This document shows, one piece after another, positions 43,528 through 55,294 of a stretch of DNA of 64,000 nucleotides (position 1 is its first letter; the number at the start of each line of letters is the position of its first letter). Made by a program: the position numbers and the translations under genes. This DNA is from Calliopum simillimum (lineage: Eukaryota; Arthropoda; Insecta; Diptera; Lauxaniidae). Below the pieces are notes generated by a model. It made no database searches. It worked only from the letters and a program-made list of their open reading frames with translations, and was not told where the DNA came from. The stretch is taken from contig OX638370.1 of NCBI GenBank assembly GCA_951812925.1, positions 49,541,948-49,605,947 of the forward strand, written 5' to 3'.

Positions 43528-44349
43528 GCGCATAATCATAGTCAAAATAAAGCATACTTTAAAATCAGTAAAATATGTTTTTAAATAAAGTATGCTTTAA
43601 GTCAATCATAGTCGATTTAAAGCATACTCTATAGTTAAAAGTATGCTTCAACTTTAAAATAGGAAAAAGCTGCTGCTAAAGCAGTTAGCAATCTGCAAAA
43701 ATAGAGAAAAATTCCACTTTGTGAAAATTTTCAGTTTTTTGAAATTATGATTTTGTGTAAAAAAATATCAAAACATTAAATCTTTGAGAAATTCCAAGAG
43801 ATTTCGATTTTGTTGCATATGAAATAAAGATAAAGATTTGAAAAACTACAGCGCATTGTTGAATTGATAGTTAATATAATATAAAAGGTATTCCTGTCCC
43901 GATAATCATACAAGAATCAAAAAGCAGAGAGATACTTTGTGATTTTTTGGAAGCAACCTTTTTCTGCTGCTCTCCAGTTCTGCCCACATTTCTTTCCTTT
44001 AGTAAATAAATAAATTAGTAAATAATTGTGAAGTCATATTATTAATTTGCTTACTTTTATTTCTTCTATCATCGCCAAAACAAACGAAATTTGAATTTTT
44101 TCAATTTCAATGGTTATTTTTTTTTTTAATTTGACATGAAAATACAAAAAAAAACTCGCTCAGTTAATTTTTTTCTCTTTATTTTTGCAAAGAGTTACCA
44201 TATTGGATTGTTTTCTGCTCAACATAGTCGCATCTCCGTAGAAGTATGCTCTAAACTGACTATGGTAGTTGCAGAATTAAAGAATACTCTATCTTTTTAG
44301 TAATTTGCTAACAGAAGTCGGCTTTTATGAGGGACTATGATTATGCGCC
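43528..44349. mobile_element. Inverted-repeat element with GGCGCATAATCATAGTC ends
   Basis: A 17-bp perfect inverted pair (about 43528-43544 and 44332-44348). The inner part near the left end repeats AAAGCATACTT (43552, 43585, 43618 and 43645), with AGTATGCTCTA near 44248 on the right. It has no transposase frame. Confidence 0.65.
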
Positions 44350-44680
44350 CATAACTTTAGAATGGCTAGCCGTGTCTTAAAAAGCAGACCTGCGTTGGAA
44401 AGGTATTTTTATGCGCTATAAAAAAATTTTAAGGTTAAAAATTTTTTTTTCGAAGAAGATGTGATTTTTAATACACTTTGTATGAAGTTCTCAACTGACT
44501 TCATTCAAAAGTGTCATAGCTTTGGAATGGCTAGCCATATCTTGATGAGTATGAAAGGTATTTTAATGCACTTTAAAAAAATTTAAAAGTTAAAATTTTT
44601 TTTTCAAAGAAGATGTGATTTCTAATACATTTAGTGTAAATTTTTCATATATCTTCATTCAGAAGGTCATAACTTTTGAA
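44345..44680 (+). repeat. Tandem duplication, unit about 165 bp, two copies
   Basis: Copies at about 44350-44515 and 44516-44680 share GAATGGCTAGCC, GAAAGGTATTTT and GAAGAAGATGTGATTTTTAA. The frame at 44615-44842 begins in the repeat and has no recognised domain. Confidence 0.75.
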
Positions 44681-45017
44681 CTCGATGACGTTTTTCAAAA
44701 AATTTGCCATAAATTAATAAATCGTTTGGAAGATCTAAATATTCAAAGACAATCTCGCAATAGAAAAAAACACTCAAAACTTCAAACGATTTTAAGGCGC
44801 CTCGAAATTCACCGCACATATATGGTCCCAAAGAGTTTTTAACTTAAAATTTGACGTAAAATCCGAAACTGGATGTTACCAGGTCAAAAAATTTAGTTTC
44901 GAACAATTTGATCCGCTCTAATGTATATCCAAGTGGTTCTCTTAGACTTTCTCTGCTAAAGCTATTAGTATTGGGTATACAATGGGCCCTTTCTCGAGGC
45001 CTAAGTTAATTAGGACA

Positions 45018-46066
45018 ACATGTTCATTAGACCGGTTCGTTTTGGACGAATGTTTAAAATTCGTCGCGCAACCGGCAGAATTGTAAAGTTAAACTATCGA
45101 CATGAAGATTGCCGCCACCCCAGCTCTGAGAGATGACGGGAAGAGGTGTCGATATATTTTTGAAGGTTGAAAAACGTGGTTCAAAAATGCGTGCTCATCG
45201 GTCCGAAATGTATCAATTCTCAGCTTCGTAGTAGGTCGATAATTGAAATCCAAGACATGGATTCATATGTATTTTTTCTCATAGAAATTATACTATATAT
45301 ATTATATTATTATTGTATATATATATATATATTATATAGTTTTCTGATTAAACGTCCATTTTTGGCGTTAAGTGAACTTTTCAGCTCAAAAAAAGTCGAA
45401 ATTTTTCGAAAACCCCCAGTTTGAGCACCCCACAATTGAACAGAAAAAATTTTAGAAAAATATGAAATGTATATTTTGTTAGGATTTTTCCTGACGAATC
45501 CAGTGCTACCATTTTTTTTTGCGCTACGACATTATTTTCATTCATGAAAAACGAATTTTTGATTTTTATTATCGAAAAATATCACGAAATCGGGCTTAAA
45601 TATTTAGTCAACGACGGTTGCCAACGTCACGAAAAATCTTAACAAAATATATATTTCAAATTTTTCTAAGATTTTTTCTGTTCAATTGTGGGGTGCTCAA
45701 ACTGGGGGTTTTCGCAAAATTTCGACTTTTTTGAGCTGAAAAGTTCACTTAACGCCAAAAATGGACGTCTAAGCAGAAAACTAATGGTGCCATTCGATTC
45801 TACGGGAAAAAATACATAAGAATCCATGTCTTGGATTTCAACTTTCGACCTACTACAAAGCTGAGAATTGATTCATTTCGGACCGATGAGCATGCATTTT
45901 TGAACCTCGTTTTTCACCCTTCAAAAATATATCGACACTTCTTCCCGTCATCTCTCAGAGCTAGGGTGGCGGCAATCTTCATGTCGATAGTTTAACTTTA
46001 CAATTCTGCCGGTTGCGCGACGAATTTTAAACATTCGTCCAAAACGCACCGGTCTAATGTTCATCT
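45018..46066. mobile_element. Foldback element, arms about 430 bp
   Basis: Outer pair CATTAGACCGGTTCGTTTTG (about 45023) and CAAAACGCACCGGTCTAATG (about 46042). Middle pair GACATGAAGATTGCCGCCAC and its complement. Inner pair CAGTTTGAGCACCCCACAAT (45418) and its complement (about 45690). An AT microsatellite (about 45290-45340) lies in the left arm only, so it expanded after the arms formed. Confidence 0.92.
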
Positions 46067-46307
46067 CCCGGATCTAACCTAACCTAAACTTATTTTTTTA
46101 ATGTCGCAAATCGTTGGTTTGGAAACATAGAATTTTTCGGCAACCTGACTTTTTAAAATATCATACTTTTCTTTAAAGTTAGTGTTTCATGTGTGCGTTT
46201 ATTATTTAAAAACATGGCACTTGGTACGAAATAAGACAAACACGTTTCGAAGGAAAGAACTGAAACTGAAGTAATAACAGTGCAAAATGTGAATATACGT
46301 ATGAAGC

Positions 46308-46455
46308 AAAACACGCCAAGTGTACCTGCTGAAAATTTGTTTGTCAACGATTTAGCTCAAATTTGGTAATATGGTAGTTCCGGTGTGCAAGATTAATAAT
46401 GTGGGAGGTTTTGGTCCTAGTACCATTTGTTGTTAAAATACAGGTTGTTGAAGAC
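46308..46455. repeat. Dispersed repeat shared with 15055-15205
   Basis: Second copy of the ACACGCCAAGTGTAC ... ATTTGTTGTT segment, in the same orientation. Confidence 0.7.
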
Positions 46456-46669
46456 GGAGATTTTTGGGATTTTTTTAGAAAGTATGTTTTTTCAAAAATT
46501 CATAGCTTACATCCAACTTTGTAAATTGATAATTGCAGAACTTATTCTATTAATTTTTAAGTGTTTTTATAAAAAAATATCACATTTAAAAAAAAAAAAA
46601 ATTTCACCAAAATTTTTTAATTTAAAAATACTTTTGCATTTTTTCTTTAAAAAAACCCCCCTTCAATTC

Positions 46670-47105
46670 TTTTTAAAAGTACTTAAAATTAAAATCCAAT
46701 TTATACGCTTCAAAATGGTATTTGACTCAAGATTGGATTCGGGTGCTAAATGAGATTTTTTGGCTTTTAAACGCCCGTGGTAGACGTAGAATAGAATGCT
46801 TAGAAGTTTCCAATGAGTACGCCTGAATTTTTTTAGAATTTTTTGGAGTTCAAAAAAAATTTTTTTTGACCATCTTTAGAAAAATTTAAAAAACAAAACA
46901 TTAAAAGAAATCCAAAAAAAAAAAAATGCACACATATTAATTTGACGATTCTAAGCATTTATGCTTAGTACACGTTTTTCGTACGATGCCTTTCTCTTGA
47001 ATAAAAAAAAAAACGTTAAAAGCTAAAAACTCTCATTTAGCACCCGAATCCCATCTTGAGTCAAATACCATTTTAAAGCTTATACATTGGACTTTAATTT
47101 AAGAC
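46670..47105. mobile_element. Foldback element, arms about 120 bp
   Basis: AAAATGGTATTTGACTCAAG (about 46713) pairs with CTTGAGTCAAATACCATTTT (about 47056). TCGGGTGCTAAATGAGA pairs with TCTCATTTAGCACCCGA just inside. The loop is AT-rich. Confidence 0.85.
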
Positions 47106-47714
47106 ACTTCTAAAAAAATTTTTTTTTAAAAATTGAAAAAGTATTTTGTTTTGTTTCATATATTTACATATGGGGTATTACATATCGTTTCGGATAGCAT
47201 TTAACTTTTGCATCTCCGATTTGTCGCCAGTCATGAGTCAACCACAAAATGGTTTGTGGTTAAGTGACTGTCAGCGGCCATATCATCGCTAGTGTATAGT
47301 ATACATACACATAAACATATCGTTTCGGATAGCAATGGAACTTATATCCTTGCACTTTGAAATTTTTTTTTTTTGGCCATCTAGTGGGTAAAATCAAAGC
47401 ACATTACAATGTTCAAAATTGTCACGTGACTCTTTAGAAGAAAAATTCCCTTGGCTCTCACAGCCATTTAGCGCAAAACAAGTCTTCTATATTTTTTTCA
47501 TATAAATTTGAATGTCTTCGTGGAACAGGTTAATTCGTTTAAAAAAACCTGTCCTTTAGGGGATCTCATTTTTTTCTGAAAGTCTTTCGATTCTGGGGGA
47601 GCGCGACATAAAATTTTGACTTTTCCCAAATAAGGGACACCCTAGTACACATAGAAGTAACCGTATAGAAGATATTCAATAGAAACCAGTTTTTTGGCAT
47701 TTTAAGGGTTTTTT

Positions 47715-48370
47715 TGGAATATCTTCTAAACGGTTACTTCTATGTGTACACATATTTTTTGTAGATCTTGTAATTCTCTACAAATTTGGTCCCATTACTT
47801 TTTATTGTAGTACTTACCAATTCGCAGATATCCTTAAAAAACCAGTAATTTTGAAGCCTTAACGGTTATTCAAGAATATTTTTAAGGTCATGAGCCGTTC
47901 GAAAAAAAAATTTTGTACGGTATATATTGTAGAAAATTAAATTATCTTTCAAACGGCATTTTAATTTTGTTTGTACAACTTCTCATTGAAGAGTTATTGC
48001 AATTTAAAAAGTAAGATATTTTAATATGAACTCATAGGTAGTATTTCATATCATAACTGTTCACAACTTTTTAAATTGGGTGATCTCCTAAACTAGAAGT
48101 CGTACGCAAATACTTTTAACGTACTTTTGTAGGAATTTTCCTGTGCTACAAAATTGGAGACCAACATTTTTCTATAAAAGTTAGCATTAGCGAGATATTT
48201 GCAAAAAACTGATTTAAGCGACCTTTGAGCCTTAATAACTTTTTATGCGCACACGACTTTGCAATGGACTTTTCACAGTTTGTGTATCATGCATAAATAA
48301 AGACAATTCCGGTGAAAAATTTCCACTGGGAATTTTTTCGCAGAAAATGTCTTATTTTCCTGGGCTATAT
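47715..48370 (+). repeat. 650-bp direct repeat, partner 54275-54935
   Basis: Shared in order: CGGTTACTTCTATGTGTACA, GGTCCCATTACTTTTTAT, TTCAAACGG, CAATGGACTTTTCACAGTTT and ACAATTCCGGTGAAAAATTT. Very few differences over the length, although the partner lies within another element. Confidence 0.85.
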
Positions 48371-48889
48371 CCCTTCAATAGATTTGAGACGACTTGGCAA
48401 ACTATTCCATAATCTAATTGCGTCTCCGATTTTTTTGAATCTTTTTTGTCTTACAGTACTAGTTGAGATTAGTATCCATGATGTTTTTTAAACTTTTTTC
48501 ATCGAGCCGCTTCAGAGTTTTAAAGTTTCGAAAAATGAAAAAAGCTGCAAAAACAACATTTAGTAGTTTTTTGAAATGCTCATAACTCCGCCAATAGTTG
48601 GCCAAATCATGTGATTATTTTTTTAAAATTTTTATAAAAAAAAATTTTAAATATTTTTTTTTTTTTTATTAAATTTTCAACTTTTAAAAATAAATTGGTA
48701 TTTTTATCAATGATTTAGGTAAACTCTCCGATTTTTAAAAAAAAAAACTTAAATGAAATTGACAAATTTTAAGACTATTTTTAGAATGGGCAAACGATTG
48801 GATCTATTTTTTTTTTTTTTTTAATTTTTTAATAAAAAAAAAAAAAAATGAGTGAACGAGCACTATAATATTCCTCGTTGCCGGTAGAG

Positions 48890-49470
48890 GGTAAAAATAT
48901 TCACCGACCCCCATTAATTTTTCCCCTCCAACATTTTTCTTAAACATACTAACCAATTTTTTTCACCCCTTAAGGGGGCAGCCCTCCAAAAATTTTATAA
49001 AAATATCAAAAAAAAATTCTTCATTGCCGGGAGTGGAAAAAGATTTTCACAGACCCCCATTAATTTTTCCTCCTCAATATTTTTCTCCAACATACTAGCC
49101 CTTTTTATCCACCCCTTAAGGGTGGATATTTATATCTAAATTTTGTATGGAAGGCCCCTCTAGGGGTGGAAAAAAGAGAATAGTTTGTTAATGGGGGTCT
49201 GTGAAAATTTTTTTAGCTTCCTAGTCATGAGGAACTTTTTTGATGTTTTATCGAAATTTTGGGAGCCCCCTTAAGGAGTGGAAAAAATGCAGCAGTAAGT
49301 TTGAACGAAATATCGGAGAGGAAAAGTCAATGAAGGTTGATGAACATTTTTTCCCTCTCCCGGCAATGAGTATTTTTTTTATTTTTATCAAAATTTTGTA
49401 TAGGAGCCCCCTTAAAGGGTGAATAAAAGGGGCTAATATGTAAAAAAAATGTTGTGGCGGAAAAATTAAC
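48890..49470. repeat. Imperfect repeats around CCCCTTAAGGGG palindromes
   Basis: CCCCTTAAGGGG-type palindromes occur near 48967, 49110, 49268 and 49408, each about 140-160 bp apart. Each is accompanied by GACCCCCATTAATTTTTCC or its complement and GAGGGGAAA-type words. Neighbouring units alternate in orientation. Confidence 0.65.
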
Positions 49471-49732
49471 CCTTCGTCTACCGAATTGGTACACATGTAC
49501 CTTTTGTGATTTGAAATCATTATTTTTATAAGTAAAATTAAATTTTTTAACCTGTAATTTCGAGAATGCTCAATCTCACTCAGGAAGTTTATGTTAAACA
49601 AAAATTCAATTTCAGTTATATACTGGGGATTCAGGAAACGGTTACAAAATATATGAGCATTTCTCAGAAACTTTTAAAATATAGTTGTCGTCAAGTTTTG
49701 ATGTCAAACACGTCAGATGTCAAACACCTTAG

Positions 49733-49853
49733 ATGCATTTAATTGAAATAGTAATGATTTTTTGTGAATATTGGCCCGCGGACATATTGTTCAAATGTTA
49801 ACAAGTATTTGCATTCACAAAAAACCATTACTATTTGAATTAAATGCATCTAA
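49733..49853. mobile_element. Short palindromic repeat, about 120 bp
   Basis: AGATGCATTTAATTGAAATA pairs with TATTTGAATTAAATGCATCT around a GC-richer loop. It lies between the copies of a TGTCAAACACGTCAGATG phrase, whose inverted partner is at 52547-52592. Confidence 0.6.
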
Positions 49854-50971
49854 GCACGGTCCTCCGTAACGAGGAATTAATCATAGTTTGAGGCACCTCT
49901 GATTTTCTTTTTTTATACAATACCTGATAGTGTTAGCAACAAAATAAAATAATTTTGAAAATCGCAAGTAGGTGCCCCGCCCCCAAAATGAGCGCAAGTA
50001 CTCATCTACTATATAATATTCAGAATTTGCTTGATATTTTGTTAATTTGTTTCATGGATTCAGAATCCATCCAAATGATTTCAATGAAATTTTCACAGGG
50101 TATTACTATCTATGAGGACGAGGTCTCACACTTGCAAAATAGGCGGTTCCACGCCCCCAAAAACGAAATTTCATCATATCTCTTATATTGTTTGACGCAG
50201 GTTAATGAAGTTTGGTACACATATAAAGGAAACAAAAAAATAACATGCATTGAAAAAATGGGCGGTGTCACGCCCACCAAAAAAAAAATCGTCATTTCTC
50301 ATAAACTATCTCAGGCGAGATTTGGTGCATATGTAAAAGGCTACGACTCATTTAACCTCTCATGTAAACTTTTACGTTGCCACGCCGACAATATAAGAAG
50401 AAGCGCTTCGGGATATGCTAGTAAATGTATTAACAAATCCAAAATTATATGAAAAAATACATTACATCACATTATATTTTTTATTTACTCCTTTTAATCT
50501 TCATTACAGTATTCCATTATTTTTAGAATTTCTATTTACTTTATATGGCGCGCATTGTAATCACAGACTGCTCTAAGAAGTTCATCACCATAATTTTAAT
50601 GAGATGTAATTATCTCAAAGTTTTTCCAAACGGATGTAAAATCATGATGTGAAGATTCTACGGCCTATTCTGAAAAAAATCCTAGTCCCCTTTCCTATCT
50701 CTTAAAGAAGTCTGGGACATGATCAAATATTGCATGCAACTTAGGAGTTATAGGTATTTTGCATTCAGCACAGTTCTTTTTAAAATCTGCGATATATGTT
50801 TCGAACTTTGGATCCAAATCCTGTGGAAGCATCCATCTACAACTTTTTTAAAGCAATCGAATACTTAAACGTATTTCAAACATAGAACTGGTGAAATAAT
50901 TCGCAAATAATCGACATTTCTTAGAAGAATTGTACAAGAATTTCCATCGAATGCGGCATTGCCATAAGTTA

Positions 50972-51860
50972 TTGAGTGTACAACTTAAAAACCGGAATTT
51001 GACGGTGGATGTCCGTACTAACAAATATCGTGAAAGCTCGAACTTTATATATATTTCATTTTTAAGGTACATTTGACAGCTGTCAAAATCAGTCAACAAA
51101 ACAATTTTATCTTGTGTGCATCATTATTATTTTTCACGATGAATAACTTCGAAAATTGGAGAAAAAGACAGCATTTGCGGGAGGTTCTGTTGGGTCATTT
51201 TTTTGCAAAGAAAACTGCTGCCAAAAGTCATTTTTGCATCGGATCGTGACTGGGGATGAAAAATGGATCCATTACGACAACCCGAAACGCAAACATTCAT
51301 ATATGAAGCCCGGACAACCAGGACCTTCCCAGCCAAAGGCAAATATCCATGGTGCCAAGGTAATACTCTGTAATGCTCACAGGTGACCTCTATCGAACAC
51401 AATTAATACGTTTGAAGCGTGCCATCATCGAAAAACGCCCGGAAAATGCGACCAGACACGAAGCAATAATTTTTCATCATGACAACGCTCGGCCACATAT
51501 TGCTGCCCCAGTCAAAAATTACCTGGAAAACAACGGAAAACAACGGATGGGAAATTTTGCCTCACCCGCTTTATAGCCCAGACCTTGCACCATCAGACTA
51601 CCATTTGTTCCGATCGATGCAGAATGCCCTATCAGGAATACGCTTCACTTAAGTTCAAGATATCGAAAATTGGATAGATTCATTTTTGGCCGCCAAGCCG
51701 GCGCAATTTTTTTGGGATGGAATTCATAAATTGCCTGAAAGATGGGAAAATGTTGTAGCTTCCAATGGACAATACTTTGAATAAAATATATTGTAAAATT
51801 TTTCCACAATAAAGCATCAAATTTCGCTAAAAAATTCCGGTTTTTAAGTTGTACACCCAA
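50972..51860 (+). mobile_element. Internally deleted mariner element, 889 bp
   Basis: Inverted ends TTGAGTGTACAACTTAAAAA and TTTTTAAGTTGTACACCCAA, flanked by TA on both sides (50970-50971 and 51861-51862), the target duplication of Tc1/mariner. Full-length mariners are about 1.3 kb, so roughly 400 bp is missing, mostly between the first helix of the transposase and the catalytic domain. Confidence 0.9.
51139..51784 (+). pseudogene. Mariner transposase, deleted and frame-broken
   Basis: Starts at ATG 51139 with NNFENWRKRQHLREVLLGHF, the usual mariner N-terminus. The rest of the DNA-binding domain is gone. In the next frame VTGDEKWIHYDNPKRKHSYM brings the first catalytic Asp. 51373-51576 carries [11 protein letters not shown] with the second Asp. 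After a small frame change, [20 protein letters not shown] carries the third Asp near 51597. The C-terminus FWDGIHKLPERWENVV ends at TAA (51782-51784). The D-D(34)D pattern marks the mariner family proper. It is not functional. Confidence 0.9.
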
Positions 51861-53464
51861 TATTTTTTTCCTACATTGCAAAATTTAGCCCAACAAATAC
51901 TAAGTTCCTTAAACTCTGCTGCTATGTGTATGAAAATTGTATTAACTCTTCCTAAAATTAGACGAAGTTCCGGCGGTGGGATGATATCAATAAGAAGCGC
52001 GTCGGAGCTAAAATTTTTAGGTGTAAAAACAGGATAATTTATGCAATTTTTGAAATTCTTCGCTTGTTTTGATATTTTTCCTTTATGAGAAATGACGATT
52101 TTTTTGGTGGGCGTGCACCACCCATTATTTCAATGCATGTTATTTTTTTTTTTTTTTTTTTTGTTTCCTTTATAAATGTACCAAACCTCATTAGCCTGCG
52201 TCAAACAATATAAGAGATATGATGAAATTTCGCTTTTGGGGGCGTGGAACCGCCTATTTCGCAAGTGTGAGACTTCTTCCTGATAGATAGTAATACTCTG
52301 TGAAAATTTCATTAAAATCATCTGGATGGATTCTGAATACATAAAACAAATTAACAAAAAAACAAGCAAATTCTGAATATTATATAGTAGATGAGTACTT
52401 GCGCCCATTTTGGGGGCGGGGCACCTACTTGCGATTTTAAAAAATATTTTATTTTGTTGCTAACGCTATCAGGTATTGTATAAAAAAAGAAAATCAGAGG
52501 TGCCTCAAACTATGATAAATTCCTCGTTCCGGAGAACCGTGTAAAGTGTTTGACATCTGACGTGTTTGACATCAAAACTTGACGACAACTATAGGTTAAA
52601 AGTTTCTGACAAATGCCCATATGCAAACGTAAACTACTGAAAAGGTACACCTGTACCTTAAAACTTTTGATGTGCATTTTATAAGAAAAAATATTGCATA
52701 ACGTGGCAACACAGTACACATATAAAAAGCTTATCTTTTTCTTGAAAAGTGGGTGTGTCATTTATTTGGCTACGCCCACATCATCGTAGCACATCAAATT
52801 TTTTTCCAGATTCTGTTTATTTATCATTCAAATGATGTATAAAAAACTTTTCTAGCTACCAACAAATCACGTGTCAAGTGGTTTTTTTTTCGCTCGTGAC
52901 TCCTCGACTAAGTTTTGAGATAACCCCTTTTCCAATTGGGCCATTTTCACATTCGATGTGTTTTGCGATTCTAAACGCGAATTCGACCTCAGAATTGCTC
53001 TATCGTGTACAGTTTTTGAGATATTTAGCATAAAAAGTTAAAGTACTTGAAATCCCTAATCTTTTTCTTTAAAACCTAATTTAAATTATGTTTATCTCTT
53101 CATGCTTCTAAGAGATATCGTAGACCGAAAAACGGGTTTTTTGCACTTTTGTGTCTTTTTAGGTTAGAATATCTTTGAGGAAAAATAGATATCAACATAA
53201 TTTAAATTAGGTTTTAAAGGCAAAGATTAGGACTTTAAAGTACCTTACCAGATTAAACGAAATAAAAATTTCTTTTACATTTTAAACATGTTCAACGAAC
53301 CGACTACTTCTAAATCCAGCCGTATGCCATACACGTAACAAAAAAATTTTCACTACATTACAGAACAGTTGTACAGTTTTTGTTTTTTCTTCTTGAATCA
53401 AGAATTAATATTAAGTTTACGTTGCATTGCAATAAAAATTTGTTTTTGTTACTTTAATATAATA

Positions 53465-55294
53465 GGGGAGATGTGTGTACCTTGGTCCGAGTGTACCTCG
53501 GTCCGAGTGTCGGTTGCCACTCAACAGTTGCACGTGTACGATAATGTTCTTCTATGGAATTTTCCACTCATACCGGTGACTGATATTAGTAGACTTCAGA
53601 CCATCAAGCTGTATACGTGTATAAAAAGTGACGGAAAAAGTGTTTTATGTGTGTAAAAATTTGTTTTTGGAGTAAACTACGAAACGTTTTGTGAGAAACT
53701 TACTTGAAATATTTCAGTTTTACAACATCAGGAAGGAAGTCTAGTTATTGTTTTAAGCTTTAAGTGTGTTTTAGATTTATTTTCATTAATATAAGTTATG
53801 GGTGTTGACAGTTTTCAAAACATGCTGACTGTGTGTACCTTGGACCTATGCTTATTGACCAGCGAGCCTTTTTCGACGGGCAACCAGGAAGCCATAATCG
53901 CCTCTCAATGTAATATTATTATCATTATTTACGTGATTAATGTATTTATTTGCAACCATTTTTGTTTAATTAATTGTTTTTTACTAAATGCACTCTTAGC
54001 CCAGGAAAATAAGATGAAAGAAGAGCTTCTGTGCGAAAAAATTCACAGTGGAAATTTTTCACCGGAATTGTCTTTATTTATGCATGATACACAAACTGTG
54101 AAAAGTCCATTGCAAAGTCGTGTGCGCATAAAAAGTTATTCGGGCTCAAAGGTCGCTAAAATCAGTTTTTTGAAAATATCTCGCTAATGCTAACTTTTAC
54201 AGAAAAATGTTGGTCTCCGATTTTTTAGCACACGAAATTTCCTAAAAAACCCTTAAAATGCCAAAAAACCAGTTTCTATTGAATATCTTCTATACGGTTA
54301 CTTCTATGTGTACACATATCGCTTATTTTTTGTAGATCTTGCAATTTTCTACAAAATTGGTCCCATTACTTTTTATCGTAGTACTTACCAATTCGCAGAT
54401 ATCCTTAAAAAACCAGTAATTTCGAAGCCTTAACGGTTACTCAAGATTATTTTTAAGGTCATGAGCCGTTCGAAAAAAAAATTTTGTACGGTATATATTG
54501 TAGAAAATTAAATTATCTTTCAAACGGAATTTTAATTTTGTTTTTACAACTTCTAATTGAAGAGTTATTGCAATTTAAAAAGTAAGATATTTTAATATCA
54601 ACTCATAGGTAGTATTTCATATCATAATTGTTAACAACTTTTTAAATTGGGTGATCTAAACTAGAAGTCGTTCGCAAATACTTTTCACGCACTTTTGTAG
54701 GAAATTTCCTGTGCTACAAAATTGGAGACCAACATTTTTCTGTAAAAGTTAGCATTAGCGAGATATTTGCAAAAAACTGATTTTAGCGACCTTTGAGCCT
54801 TAATAACTTTTTATGCGCACACGACTTTGCAATGGACTTTTCACAGTTTGTGTATCATGCATAAATAAAGACAATTCCGGTGAAAAATTTCCACTGGGAA
54901 TTTTTTTCCAGAAAATGTCTTATTTTCCAGGGCTACTCTTTTGTGTTATAATTTTTGTTTATGATTAATTTTTTTTTTTTTTATTGAAAAAAATGTTACT
55001 TTTGATTACATAATAAATGGTTCTTTCATAATTCATTACCTACATACAATGTATTCTTTTTTATTTTTAATAGTCCAAGGTAGACTTGCATGGTGTACCT
55101 TGGACCGTTTGAGATTGCAACGGAAAAAGTAATATTTCTACTCAATGGTAAGACATAGAAATATCATTGTCACGTCATTTGATGCTCCCAAGCATTGTAG
55201 AAATATAACTTAATCAAAAAACTAAAGAAACTTTTTTGGATAGTCCAGCACATTGAAAAAACTGAAAAGCGGACCAAGGTACACACATCTCCCC
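53465..55294. mobile_element. 1.83-kb element with 25-bp ends and repeated TGTACCTTGGACC motif
   Basis: GGGGAGATGTGTGTACCTTG on the left pairs exactly with CAAGGTACACACATCTCCCC on the right. The word TGTACCTTGGWCC recurs near 53476, 53834 and 55098 and in inverse near 55271. The centre contains an inverted pair (54040-54235 against 54700-54930), part of which is the 650-bp segment also at 47715-48370. Frames at 53369-53656 and 53798-54187 have no recognised domain. No clear target duplication. Probably non-autonomous. Confidence 0.75.
54275..54935 (+). repeat. Second copy of the 650-bp direct repeat
   Basis: Matches 47715-48370 in the same orientation. Its 3' part is also mirrored at 54040-54235 to form a hairpin inside the element. 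Confidence 0.85.

Larger units (their letters stand above)
49853..52545. mobile_element. Foldback element with mariner in its loop
   Basis: Left arm 49853-50340, right arm 52080-52545. The ends are CACGGTCCTCCGTAACGAGG and TCCTCGTTCCGGAGAACCGTG. Inner landmarks: GGTGCCCCGCCCCCAAAATG, GCGGTTCCACGCCCCC and their complements. The loop (50450-52080) holds flanking sequence and a deleted mariner. Confidence 0.85.

Noticed and set aside
46427..46753. A 108-residue frame
   Set aside because: Lys/Phe/Ile-rich, begins in a dispersed repeat and runs into a foldback arm; no domain.
53369..54187. Frames of 95 and 129 residues as a transposase
   Set aside because: No recognisable domain, no catalytic pattern, and the second frame is an inverted copy of noncoding sequence at 54700-54930.
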